NCBI GenBank assembly: GCA_028679495.1
Contig: JAJRBK010000138.1
Coordinates: 1-13,471, forward strand
Reading direction: 5' to 3'
Source of the DNA: Methanobacteriota archaeon
GTDB lineage: Archaea; Halobacteriota; Bog-38; Methanoflorentales; Methanoflorentaceae
Length of the DNA: 13,471 bases
Position 1 is the first letter of the stretch, and every line of letters begins with the position of its first letter. Of this stretch, positions 1 through 7,037 are shown one piece after another. The position numbers and the translations under genes are program-made. Below the pieces are notes generated by a model. That model ran no database searches. It was not told the origin of the DNA and saw only the letters and a list, made by a program, of their open reading frames with translations.

Positions 1-1308
1 AGCGGAGCGTTACGTACCTCCAGCAAACCCCAGTACGTAGATCTTATTCCACGTGCGTATGCAGGAAAGGTCAACGCTCTTATCGAGCGAATCGATGAGC
101 GTGGCATCAAAAATGAATTGCTCGCTCAGTTGGAACTTGAGCAAATTGGAGAACGGGATATCGCAAATTTGAGCGGGGGAGAGCTCCAACGCTTGGCGAT
201 TGCTGCTACGATCGCCAAGGATGCAGATTTTTACTTCTTTGACGAGTTAACCCCTTATCTTGATATCTATCAACGTGTCAACATCGCTCGAATAATTCGA
301 AGGCTCGCAGCGAAAAAGACCGTGTTAGTTGTTGAGCATGACTTGGCGATATTGGATTTGTTGGCCGATATGTTATACGTCGCGTATGGTGAACCCGGCG
401 CATACGGTGTGATTACAAACCCGAAAGGAGTGAGGGTGGGCATTAACGAGTATCTTAAGGGGTATCTCAGAGACGAAAATGTTCGAATCCGCGCGGATGC
501 CATACAGTTTGAGCTGCATGCGCCACGACTTGATAGAGACGAGCGGGTGTTAGCGCATATCACACGTCTCAAAAAGAGCTACGACACGTTTACCTTTGAA
601 ACAGAAGGAGGCGAGCTCACCAAGGGCGTCATAGGAATTATGGGTCCTAACGGGATCGGCAAAACAACCTTCATACGGCTGCTCGCAGGAGTAACGAAGC
701 CCGATGAAGGACACGTAGACGTGGAAGTGAAAGCTGCTTATAAACCTCAATACATCACAGCCGATCGAGCAGAGGCTGAGAGTGTCGCCTCCTTACTAAG
801 GTCGCTTACCTCTCGTTACGACTCGAGCTACTATCGCGCTGAGATCATAAAACCACTTCAACTTGAGAAGATATTAGATCGCTCCCTCCAAGATTTAAGC
901 GGGGGAGAACTGCAACGGGTGGCCATAGCAGCCTGCCTCAGCCGTGAAGCTGATCTCTTTATGCTCGATGAACCGAGTGCACACCTCGACGTTGAGCAAC
1001 GTGCGCTCGCAACGAGCTTGCTCCGACGTTTCACGGAGAACAAAAAAGTGGGCATGCTGCTTGTCGACCACGACATTTACATGATCGATCTTGCAAGCGA
1101 GCGCCTGATGGTCTTTTCTGGTTCTCCAGGATACCATGGCGTGGCGGAGGGACCTTTCAATATGCACGAGGGCATGAACCGTTTCTTGAAGGGCATTGGG
1201 ATCACTTTCAGGAGAGACGAGGATACCCATAGACCAAGGGTAAACAAGATAGGGTCGAAGCTGGACCGAAAACAGCGTGATGAAGGGGAATACTATTACC
1301 CCGAATAG
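1..1308 (+). CDS. abce1: ABCE1/Rli1 ribosome-recycling ATPase (5' end outside window)
   Basis: Soluble twin-ATPase that splits ribosomes into subunits after termination. The reading frame is open from base 1, so the N-terminal Fe-S domain and the first Walker A lie upstream of the window; a TTG at 118 is only an internal codon. What remains starts with the ABCE1-typical KPQYVD..P segment (about bases 28-51), then the NBD1 signature LSGGELQR (169-192), Walker B FYFFDE (about 229-246) and VVEHDLAILD. NBD2 has Walker A GPNGIGKTT (about 643-669), a YKPQ segment, a second LSGGELQR (about 895-918), Walker B LFMLDEPSAHLD (955-990) and a VDHD switch. The tail ITFRRDE...RPR(V)NK is diagnostic of ABCE1. 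The segment after NBD1 Walker B reads DELTPYLD rather than the common DEPSSYLD. It ends 47 bases before the MscS gene on the same strand. Confidence 0.97.
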   Translation, partial: SGALRTSSKPQYVDLIPRAYAGKVNALIERIDERGIKNELLAQLELEQIGERDIANLSGGELQRLAIAATIAKDADFYFFDELTPYLDIYQRVNIARIIRRLAAKKTVLVVEHDLAILDLLADMLYVAYGEPGAYGVITNPKGVRVGINEYLKGYLRDENVRIRADAIQFELHAPRLDRDERVLAHITRLKKSYDTFTFETEGGELTKGVIGIMGPNGIGKTTFIRLLAGVTKPDEGHVDVEVKAAYKPQYITADRAEAESVASLLRSLTSRYDSSYYRAEIIKPLQLEKILDRSLQDLSGGELQRVAIAACLSREADLFMLDEPSAHLDVEQRALATSLLRRFTENKKVGMLLVDHDIYMIDLASERLMVFSGSPGYHGVAEGPFNMHEGMNRFLKGIGITFRRDEDTHRPRVNKIGSKLDRKQRDEGEYYYPE

Positions 1309-1355
1309 CGGGTCTCCTAAAAATTTACTGTAACGAGCCCTGCACTAACGATAAC

Positions 1356-2132
1356 ATGGCATTCCCCAACGACCTCTATGATGTCAACTCGACCGCAGCC
1401 ATCTTGCTGCGGGTCGTTGTCATAATAGCAGTGACGATCATCGTAGCTCGATTTTTTGAGGTTTTTTCTAATCGCTATCTCCAGCAGGCAGCGATTAGGC
1501 TGAAAGTCAATCCAACTAAGTATGTCGCTTTAAAGCGCCTAATTATCGCGTCAATCTACATCGTCGCCGTGATGGCACTAATTGCGTTAACGCCGCAGCT
1601 GCAATCATTGTCAGTCGCGCTTTTTGCAAGCGTTAGTATAATAGGGATAATTATCGGCATAGCGGCCCAAAGCACGCTTTCAAATGTTATTGCAGGAATT
1701 GCCATCGTTGTTTTCAAGCCGTTTGGCGTGCAGGATTTCGTTACTGTGCGAGGAGAATCGGGCTTTGTTGAGGATATCACCTTTCGACACACCGTAATCC
1801 GCCTTATTGACCGCCACATGATTATTCCTAACTCTGTGATGACAAATGAGGTAATCTTCAACCATTCTAACGATCATATATCGGGTCGGCTGGATGTGCG
1901 AGTCTCATATGATTCCGACCTCCTCTTGGTGAAGCGGCTGATGCGAGAAGAGGTTGAAAAGGTATGCAGTGTCGACGAGGGATCGATTGTTGTGAATGTG
2001 TCAAGAACCGATGAGCTGGGTGTCACCCTTTCACTCATATTTCGATCTGAAGAATCACCATTCACGTGCGCACCAAGCTTGCGCGAGGCTGTTATTATCC
2101 GGCTTCTAAACGAACGCGTCGCGTTGCGCTAA
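1356..2132 (+). CDS. mscS: Small-conductance mechanosensitive ion channel, MscS family
   Basis: Membrane channel that opens under membrane tension and releases solutes on osmotic downshock. The 258-residue protein shows three hydrophobic helices (about 14-34, 60-80, 85-120). The third is the Gly/Ala-rich pore helix, containing IIIGIAAQSTLSNVIAG followed by the kink region KPFGVQDFV. The β-domain (about 125-175) has a RLIDRHMIIPNS segment, equivalent to the R..D...IPN motif of MscS, and an αβ C-terminal domain follows. The length is near that of minimal MscS (E. coli about 286). ATG at 1356 has no Shine-Dalgarno; an AT-rich stretch at 1319-1328 could be a TATA element for a nearly leaderless transcript. 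It converges on the DUF92 gene. Family confident; ion selectivity cannot be told. Confidence 0.93.
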   Translation: MAFPNDLYDVNSTAAILLRVVVIIAVTIIVARFFEVFSNRYLQQAAIRLKVNPTKYVALKRLIIASIYIVAVMALIALTPQLQSLSVALFASVSIIGIIIGIAAQSTLSNVIAGIAIVVFKPFGVQDFVTVRGESGFVEDITFRHTVIRLIDRHMIIPNSVMTNEVIFNHSNDHISGRLDVRVSYDSDLLLVKRLMREEVEKVCSVDEGSIVVNVSRTDELGVTLSLIFRSEESPFTCAPSLREAVIIRLLNERVALR

Positions 2133-2159
2133 GACGCAATCGGGCCAGATGGTGTGTTA

Positions 2160-2187
2160 TTTGATCTAAGAGCGTGAGATCGTCAAA
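2160..2187. terminator. Possible bidirectional hairpin between convergent genes
   Basis: GATCT (2163-2167) pairs with AGATC (2177-2181) around a 9-base loop. Outer TTT and AAA can pair after a 3-base bulge. The site lies in the 72-base gap between the convergent mscS and DUF92 genes, where a shared terminator would be expected. The stem is short and lacks a long T-run, so support is weak. Confidence 0.25.
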
Positions 2188-2204
2188 TCAGCCACTGCAT
2201 CGGC

Positions 2205-3497
2205 TCAAAGGAGGAGCAGGTAGATGACCGTGGATGCGATTGCGCCTGAGATCGTCGCCAGCAGGTTTACTGAACTGTTCGTTAGATAGTGCCTCCGTTC
2301 TAACACGGCACCAAGGACGCTATCAAAGTTGGCTCCAAAAAAGCCTCCGAGGATAACGGGGACAAATGTATTTGGCGCTGCAACCCCGAGCAGCACAGCG
2401 ATTAATGCTATTGCTGCAGCTCCTGCTACAGCAGAGTACTCGCCGAGCGTTGTGATTCCACCATCAGTGCCATGTTGGACGTATCTGAGATCGGTGATAA
2501 GCCGCGGCAGCTTTCTGTGCGTTTGTCCTATCTCACTCGCTAAGGTGTCACCTGTCGCGGTTGCCACTGCTCCAACGTATGCGACTAAGAGCAGTATGTT
2601 CCCTGAGATGCCGTACGCGATAGCACATACAAGAGCGGCAAGGCCGTTTCCAAATACGTTGCGATACCCCCGCGCCCCCCCTCCTTCCTGTGCGATTCCA
2701 ATTGCCCGTTTGTATTCATATTTATATTTTGTGAAGACTCCACCAATAACGAAAAATGCAAGCATGATCACAAACCATCGAAAATCAGTGAATGAGACAA
2801 TTAAGACACCCATCAGGATTCCGCTCAGAATTCCAGATAGGTCGGCCAGCTTAACTCGACCTAGCGCGTAGCCAAGCAAGATCATGAAAAGCAGCGTCAA
2901 CAGCAGCCGAACGACGGGCACGGAGTAATCAAAACTATCAAACAGCCACATTGCAAACCCCATGCCCAATGGCACGATCACGTTTTCCTCAACCTCGTGG
3001 AGAATATTCCTCAAAAGGGCTCCGACTAACGCGCCGATCGTGGCAACAAAAAGCAAGAAATCTGGTGAAGTACCTGAGTTAGTGATGATGGTCGATATGA
3101 GACCAACGAGGAAGCCAAAAAAGCCACCAGATAAAACATAGACCAAGCTGCCCGTAAGGCTACCAAAAGATCTGAAAACCAGTGAGAGTACCTCAGCCAG
3201 CGTTACTATTATAATAACATCACTGATAATGTACAGCGGCAAGCTTGAGACTGCGCTGAATATGCAAAGCGCCGTTAGAGATAAAGTAAGTGCAAGCGGC
3301 TTAACGAGGACCTCAGATTTTTTATCTGCAACCGTTGCAAAGAGCATAAAAACATGCATCTTCGGATTGATAAGAACGATGATAAGTGACAAAAGCAGCA
3401 TAAAAAAAAGCGCGCCTATGCTTCCTAAAAAGGGAATGATCAGCGCAACTAATCCAAAGCTCGCTCGCAAAAGAAGTCTTCTTGCCGTTACGTTCAC
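2205..3497 (-). CDS. DUF92/TIGR00297 (VTE6-like) membrane protein with SEC59/VTE5-like N-terminal half
   Basis: Polytopic membrane protein of 430 residues with more than ten hydrophobic segments. The C-terminal half (from about residue 213) matches DUF92 (TMEM19/VTE6): KYEYKRAIGIAQ, GDTLASEIG (316-324), a GTDGG loop (343-347) and the FDSVLGA...VNLLATISGA ending. VTE6 is a phytyl-phosphate kinase, so a polyprenyl- or prenyl-phosphate kinase role is plausible but inferred. The first 200 residues resemble dolichol/phytol kinases (SEC59/VTE5): an opening RRLLLRASFG, a mid-region ending FGSLTGSLV, and an EENVIVPLG segment. The His of RKxxH and the Asp of the GDA motif appear replaced (LAEVLSLV). 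Start chosen: GTG at 3497, because AGAAGGAAG lies 6 bases upstream; a TTG at 3518 would add 7 residues. It diverges from the cis-prenyltransferase-like gene, which supports a lipid-carrier role. Confidence 0.85.
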   Translation of the reverse strand: MNVTARRLLLRASFGLVALIIPFLGSIGALFFMLLLSLIIVLINPKMHVFMLFATVADKKSEVLVKPLALTLSLTALCIFSAVSSLPLYIISDVIIIVTLAEVLSLVFRSFGSLTGSLVYVLSGGFFGFLVGLISTIITNSGTSPDFLLFVATIGALVGALLRNILHEVEENVIVPLGMGFAMWLFDSFDYSVPVVRLLLTLLFMILLGYALGRVKLADLSGILSGILMGVLIVSFTDFRWFVIMLAFFVIGGVFTKYKYEYKRAIGIAQEGGGARGYRNVFGNGLAALVCAIAYGISGNILLLVAYVGAVATATGDTLASEIGQTHRKLPRLITDLRYVQHGTDGGITTLGEYSAVAGAAAIALIAVLLGVAAPNTFVPVILGGFFGANFDSVLGAVLERRHYLTNSSVNLLATISGAIASTVIYLLLL

Positions 3498-3520
3498 AAT
3501 ACTCTTCCTTCTATTCAAAC

Positions 3521-3583
3521 CTAAAGTACTTCACGTTTTTGGCAAGTGCAGCTTTTTGCAACGACCGGACCGGGATTTAACGA
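3521..3583. promoter_or_regulatory. Divergent promoter region of DUF92 gene and NgBR-like gene
   Basis: The two start codons (3497 on minus, 3606 on plus) are separated by 108 bases. On the minus strand GTACTTTAGG (3530-3521) is TATA-like, about 27 bases before the GTG. On the plus strand GATTTAAC (3573-3580) lies about 28 bases before the GTG at 3606, the spacing expected for a short-leader archaeal transcript. Both are AT-rich guesses without a strict BRE/TATA match. Confidence 0.3.
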
Positions 3584-3605
3584 CAGCATACACGGCTGTG
3601 ATAAC

Positions 3606-4244
3606 GTGATCTCAAATCTTTATGAGCGCAGACTCCTCTATCAAATCAGCCAAGTCCCCCGACACATAACGCTCATCATAGCAGAAAAAGAACTCAGCAG
3701 CAACGAAGCTTACAAAAAGATAGGCGCGTTCGCTTCATGGTGCAACGAGATTGGCATCCACCAAATTACTATCTACATAAGCATGATGGACCTGGGAGAC
3801 GACGTCAACGAAAAGCTATGTACGCAAATCGTTGACAAGATTACTAATTATCTTGGTTCGGAATCCCTCGGAGCTGCCGTTTACTTGCCGACGGGGGTCA
3901 GAACTACAGACACTGATACTGAGCCCAAAATGCGTATCTCAGTCGGATATGGGGGCAAAAAAGAGCTGGTCGATGCTATCAGGTCTATAGCTAGTAAGGT
4001 GCGAGACGGCGAATTATGTGCAAACGAGATATCCGAAGACACTATTAACAAGCATCTCACCTTTAAGGAAGAACCTGAGCTCGTGATAAGGACGGGAGAT
4101 AACTGCTTGACTGATTTTCTGATTTGGCAGGCCGTTTACTCAGAACTCTATTTCACCGACGCTAACTGGTCGAGTTTCAGAAAGATGGATTTGCTACGAG
4201 CTGTTCGAGATTACCAAAAAAGACAAAAACGACACGGACTGTGA
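3606..4244 (+). CDS. Cis-prenyltransferase-like accessory subunit (NgBR/Nus1-like, catalytic Asp missing)
   Basis: UppS-fold protein of 212 residues from GTG 3606. Aligned with the second UppS in this window, the DGNRR catalytic and phosphate-binding block is AEKEL here (Asp to Ala at residue 26), and the STEN motif is absent. It keeps the SVGYGGKKELVDAIRSIA block (112-129), ELVIRTG (159-164), WQAVYSELYFTD (174-185) and a C-terminal RHG (209-211), an RxG motif that in homomeric enzymes and NgBR reaches into the partner's active site. This is the pattern of the non-catalytic subunit of a heteromeric enzyme, known in eukaryotes (DHDDS/NgBR) and reported in Methanosarcina mazei. A GTG at 3546 would add 20 residues (MQLFATTGPG...) that do not look like family sequence; LYERRLLYQIS...PRHI is the usual N-terminus, so 3606 is preferred. 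Partner candidate: the minus-strand gene at 7037-7981. Fold confident; subunit role inferred. Confidence 0.85.
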   Translation: MISNLYERRLLYQISQVPRHITLIIAEKELSSNEAYKKIGAFASWCNEIGIHQITIYISMMDLGDDVNEKLCTQIVDKITNYLGSESLGAAVYLPTGVRTTDTDTEPKMRISVGYGGKKELVDAIRSIASKVRDGELCANEISEDTINKHLTFKEEPELVIRTGDNCLTDFLIWQAVYSELYFTDANWSSFRKMDLLRAVRDYQKRQKRHGL

Positions 4245-4272
4245 CAACGAAAAAACTCCAGGATTGCTTGCT

Positions 4273-4290
4273 CGTCGTCAAGACACGACG
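4273..4290 (+). terminator. Hairpin downstream of the NgBR-like gene
   Basis: CGTCGT (4273-4278) and ACGACG (4285-4290) form a perfect 6-bp stem with a 6-base loop, 28 bases after the stop codon and before resB. There is no T-run after it, so termination is only a possibility. Confidence 0.25.
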
Positions 4291-4364
4291 GTATCACGAC
4301 AAAAGTGCGTAATGCACCTGTCTGCACGCCGCGTTAAAGAACTGCCCCAGCGTAATACAAAACA

Positions 4365-5327
4365 ATGAACGTCGCGCTACGATTACTAACATCTGCACGA
4401 TTTGCTATAGCCATCATCGTGTTTATCATATTGCTGTCCATCTTGGGGACACTCCTGCCAAACGGCAGTTTAATCTTTTCTTCACCCCTTTTCATTGCTC
4501 TCATAGCATTATTTTCGTTATCCACGTGCGTCTGCAGTTTGACTAGAATCACGACCGTTTGGCGCCTCGTCGTCCATCCCCGCGTCGATGTGACTGATCA
4601 ATTTATTGAAGCCCTCCCATTCAACGCCTTCCTTTCCGGCGCGAAGCTATCCGATGTAAGTGAGCACATCAACGGCTACGGTCACCGGCATGCGAGCAAT
4701 ACCAAGCAAACAATCTTTTTTGCTCAAAAAGGAAGAGTAGGACGGTTTGGCCCTCATATAGCGCATTTTGGAGTCTTAGTACTCTTGCTCGGCGTTCTAA
4801 TTGGCACAGTGAATGGGTCAACGAGTGAATACAATAATAGTATTGCGGTTATTCCACTAGGCGGCTCTGTCGACGTTGCGGGCTTCACCGTTAAACTGAA
4901 TGATTTCGGCGTTGATTATTATAATGATGGAACAGTGAGAGAGTATAGTGCTGTGGTAAGTATCATAGATGGTAACGTCGTTGAAACCCATTACGTGACG
5001 GTAAACGAACCTTTAACTCACAAAGGGCTGACCTTTTATCTGTACGATTACGATTCAGCCGGCGTGACACAGTCTGGAAAAGCGGGCTGGGTTGCTTTTC
5101 AAATAAAGAGTGAAGCCGGCATCCCCTTCGTATGGGCAGGAGCGTTTATTACGATAGTTGGTATTATGGTCGCGTTATACATCCCACACAAGAGGATATG
5201 GATCAAAGAGTCGGAGCAGGGCCTTCTGCTGGGGGGAACGACTAACAAACACTCGCGGAGTTTTTTTAAAGAGATGGAGAAGATTCACTCTTCAGTCATT
5301 CAGCGCAACAATCACTCAAGCATTTAG
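4365..5327 (+). CDS. resB: ResB/Ccs1-like cytochrome c biogenesis protein
   Basis: Membrane partner of CcsA in system II cytochrome c maturation, which moves heme across the membrane and attaches it to apocytochromes outside. The 320-residue protein has hydrophobic helices at about 12-31, 39-60, 131-148 and 255-273. The third opens with GPHIAHFG, whose His131/His134 are candidate heme ligands. The outer domain (about 150-250) carries the family hallmark VNEPLTHKGLTFYLYDY (213-229), and PHKRIWIK (274-281) follows the last helix as in ResB. It is compact; bacterial ResB proteins are commonly 450 residues or more. ATG at 4365 fits the first helix; no clear Shine-Dalgarno. ccsA follows after 42 bases on the same strand, so co-transcription is likely. 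Confidence 0.88.
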   Translation: MNVALRLLTSARFAIAIIVFIILLSILGTLLPNGSLIFSSPLFIALIALFSLSTCVCSLTRITTVWRLVVHPRVDVTDQFIEALPFNAFLSGAKLSDVSEHINGYGHRHASNTKQTIFFAQKGRVGRFGPHIAHFGVLVLLLGVLIGTVNGSTSEYNNSIAVIPLGGSVDVAGFTVKLNDFGVDYYNDGTVREYSAVVSIIDGNVVETHYVTVNEPLTHKGLTFYLYDYDSAGVTQSGKAGWVAFQIKSEAGIPFVWAGAFITIVGIMVALYIPHKRIWIKESEQGLLLGGTTNKHSRSFFKEMEKIHSSVIQRNNHSSI

Positions 5328-5369
5328 TCGGATGGCACGCACAACTTTGTTTTTTAGATAAGGCAGGTC

Positions 5370-6419
5370 ATGGACATCGCAACATACGAACAGTTAGGGT
5401 TTGAAATTGCACTAGGGACGTACTTGCTGTCGTCGATACTTTTTATCTTGTACGTTTCAATGAAAAAGGAGCGACTCGGTTCTATGGGCCTAACGCTCGC
5501 TTTTTTTGGCTTCGCCTTTGAAACGATTGCCCTTGCCAATCGATGGTTTTATACTGGCCACCCACCGTGGGTAACCACCTACGAAGTGATGGCTTTCTTT
5601 GCGTGGACGCTCGTTGGAGCTTACTTGATTTTAAACTTCAGATCGAATTATAAGAGTGTAGGAATCATTGTAGCCCCACTCGCCTTTATTATCATGGGTT
5701 TTTCGTCCATGCAATCAGCGAATCCAGAGCCTCTTGTTCCTGCCTTGCAGAGCGTTTGGCTGCTCATTCATGTGCCGATTGTCATACTCGCGTACGGAGC
5801 GTTTGCAGTCGCCTTCGCAGCAAGCGCGTTGTATCTGTGGAAGGATAGGAAGCTCATCGTCGGGACGAAAGATCTCCAGAATGACCAAAACCCACACGAC
5901 GTTCCTTCATCCAAGCATTCACAGAGCGGGGCGGGAATCCTAACAGGGCTTCAATTGGACGCACTTGACGATATAGCTTATAAAAGCGTTGCAATCGGTT
6001 TTCCTCTGCTTACGTTTGGAATTATCACAGGAGCCATATGGGCAAACAGAGCTTGGGGCAGCTACTGGAGCTGGGATCCTAAGGAGACGTGGTCTCTCGT
6101 GACGTGGTTCGTCTTCTTAATCTACTTGCACGCAAGAACACAGAACTGGAGCGGCCGTTTTGCCGCTTACATTTCAGTTTCCGGATTCTTATCGGTCATT
6201 TGCACGTTTCTCGGTGTCGGCTACGTTCTTCCGTTTCTTGAGAGCTTTTTCAGTGTCAGCACGGGAATGCATGGATATGCTGGCGGTGATACGCTTACTG
6301 GTACGGTGCTTTTTTGCGGAGTTTTAGGCGCTGTAATCGTGCTTCTGCTCACGACACGAAAACGACCGCCAAAAACTACCAAAGCGAGCTCGAAGGACGT
6401 TGCCACGCACGCTGGCTGA
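5370..6419 (+). CDS. ccsA: CcsA/ResC heme-handling cytochrome c biogenesis protein
   Basis: Integral membrane heme handling protein that works with ResB to export heme and join it to CXXCH apocytochromes. The 349-residue protein has about eight hydrophobic segments. The tryptophan-rich WWD motif is clear: WANRAWGSYWSWDPKETW (224-241). Four His at the expected places for heme ligation are visible: His64 before the periplasmic loop, His134 in VWLLIHV, His254 in IYLHART, and His301 in GMHGYA. The RTQNWSGRFAAYISVSGF stretch after the WWD domain is also typical. An AGGCAGGT-like Shine-Dalgarno precedes ATG 5370. The C-terminus is a short basic tail. The gene ends 9 bases from the convergent mobA stop. 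Expected clients are c-type cytochromes, none of which is in the window. Confidence 0.95.
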   Translation: MDIATYEQLGFEIALGTYLLSSILFILYVSMKKERLGSMGLTLAFFGFAFETIALANRWFYTGHPPWVTTYEVMAFFAWTLVGAYLILNFRSNYKSVGIIVAPLAFIIMGFSSMQSANPEPLVPALQSVWLLIHVPIVILAYGAFAVAFAASALYLWKDRKLIVGTKDLQNDQNPHDVPSSKHSQSGAGILTGLQLDALDDIAYKSVAIGFPLLTFGIITGAIWANRAWGSYWSWDPKETWSLVTWFVFLIYLHARTQNWSGRFAAYISVSGFLSVICTFLGVGYVLPFLESFFSVSTGMHGYAGGDTLTGTVLFCGVLGAVIVLLLTTRKRPPKTTKASSKDVATHAG

Positions 6420-6428
6420 AGCAGAGAC

Positions 6429-7037
6429 TTACTCACATATCGCTTGGTCACTCAGTCGTTTGATGTCTTGCACCCGATTAATGTTTAGGAAGGTACACAG
6501 ATTAGGATCAAGTGTTTGAATTTCTTCCTTCGACACAAAATTAGCCCGGAGCTGGTCGATTATGTACATAATCGCCCCCTTGCCTTCGTTTATCGCCTTT
6601 TTCGCGGCTTCTATGGTGACATCGCGTTTATAGACTGCGTGCAGCGGCTCAGGCGGATACGGGATAGCAACGTCGTATCCACTTGCTCTGCGGAATAACA
6701 GATCAACAACGCTAGCATTTACGTACGGCATGTCGCACGCCACCACAAAGGAGTATGCGGCCTTGGATGCCTTGAGTCCGGTATAGATTCCTGCTATCGG
6801 CCCAAAACCTCGTATCTCATCGCAAACAACCGTAGTTCTGCCAACAGGCAGTCTACTGAGCGGTAGTTTAATCTGTTGATCTCTGTCTCTTGCTACGATG
6901 ATAAAATCATCAACCGATCCCGACAGCCGCTCAAGAATGCGCAAAAGAATCGGCTTTCCATGCAACTCGAGGAGCGCTTTTTCCCTGTAGTTTAATCTGG
7001 AGCCTTGCCCTCCTGCAAGTACGATTGCAGTCTTCAT
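6429..7037 (-). CDS. mobA: Molybdenum cofactor guanylyltransferase MobA
   Basis: Cytoplasmic nucleotidyltransferase that joins GMP from GTP to Mo/W-molybdopterin to give the guanine dinucleotide cofactor. Seen in the 202 residues: the nucleotide-binding loop LAGGQGSRL (7-15) with Lys20 in EKALL, the metal-binding ACDMPYVN segment (Asp102), PLHAVYKR (131-138), and a closing LNINRVQD, all MobA-like. Length matches the family (about 190-200). In methanogen relatives the cofactor serves formylmethanofuran dehydrogenase and formate dehydrogenase; no such client lies here. Its ATG overlaps the TGA of the upstream cis-prenyltransferase gene by one base (TGATG), so translation is probably coupled. 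A related sugar- or phosphoglycolate-type nucleotidyltransferase is the main alternative, but PLHAVYKR favours MobA. Confidence 0.9.
   Translation of the reverse strand: MKTAIVLAGGQGSRLNYREKALLELHGKPILLRILERLSGSVDDFIIVARDRDQQIKLPLSRLPVGRTTVVCDEIRGFGPIAGIYTGLKASKAAYSFVVACDMPYVNASVVDLLFRRASGYDVAIPYPPEPLHAVYKRDVTIEAAKKAINEGKGAIMYIIDQLRANFVSKEEIQTLDPNLCTFLNINRVQDIKRLSDQAICE

Noticed and set aside
118..120. TTG as start codon of the ABCE1 gene
   Set aside because: The frame is open to base 1 and encodes conserved ABCE1 sequence upstream of it, so the true start is outside the window.
172..918. Near-identical DNA at about 172-191 and 898-917 as a possible repeat element
   Set aside because: It encodes the LSGGELQR signatures of the two ATPase domains of ABCE1, an ancient internal duplication.
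2329..2871. Plus-strand frame of 180 codons opposite the DUF92 gene
   Set aside because: Pro/Thr/Ala-rich composition typical of the complement of a hydrophobic membrane protein gene.
3546..3605. 20-residue N-terminal extension of the NgBR-like gene from GTG 3546
   Set aside because: The added residues do not look like the family N-terminus, and a TATA-like GATTTAAC lies inside the extension at the right distance from GTG 3606.
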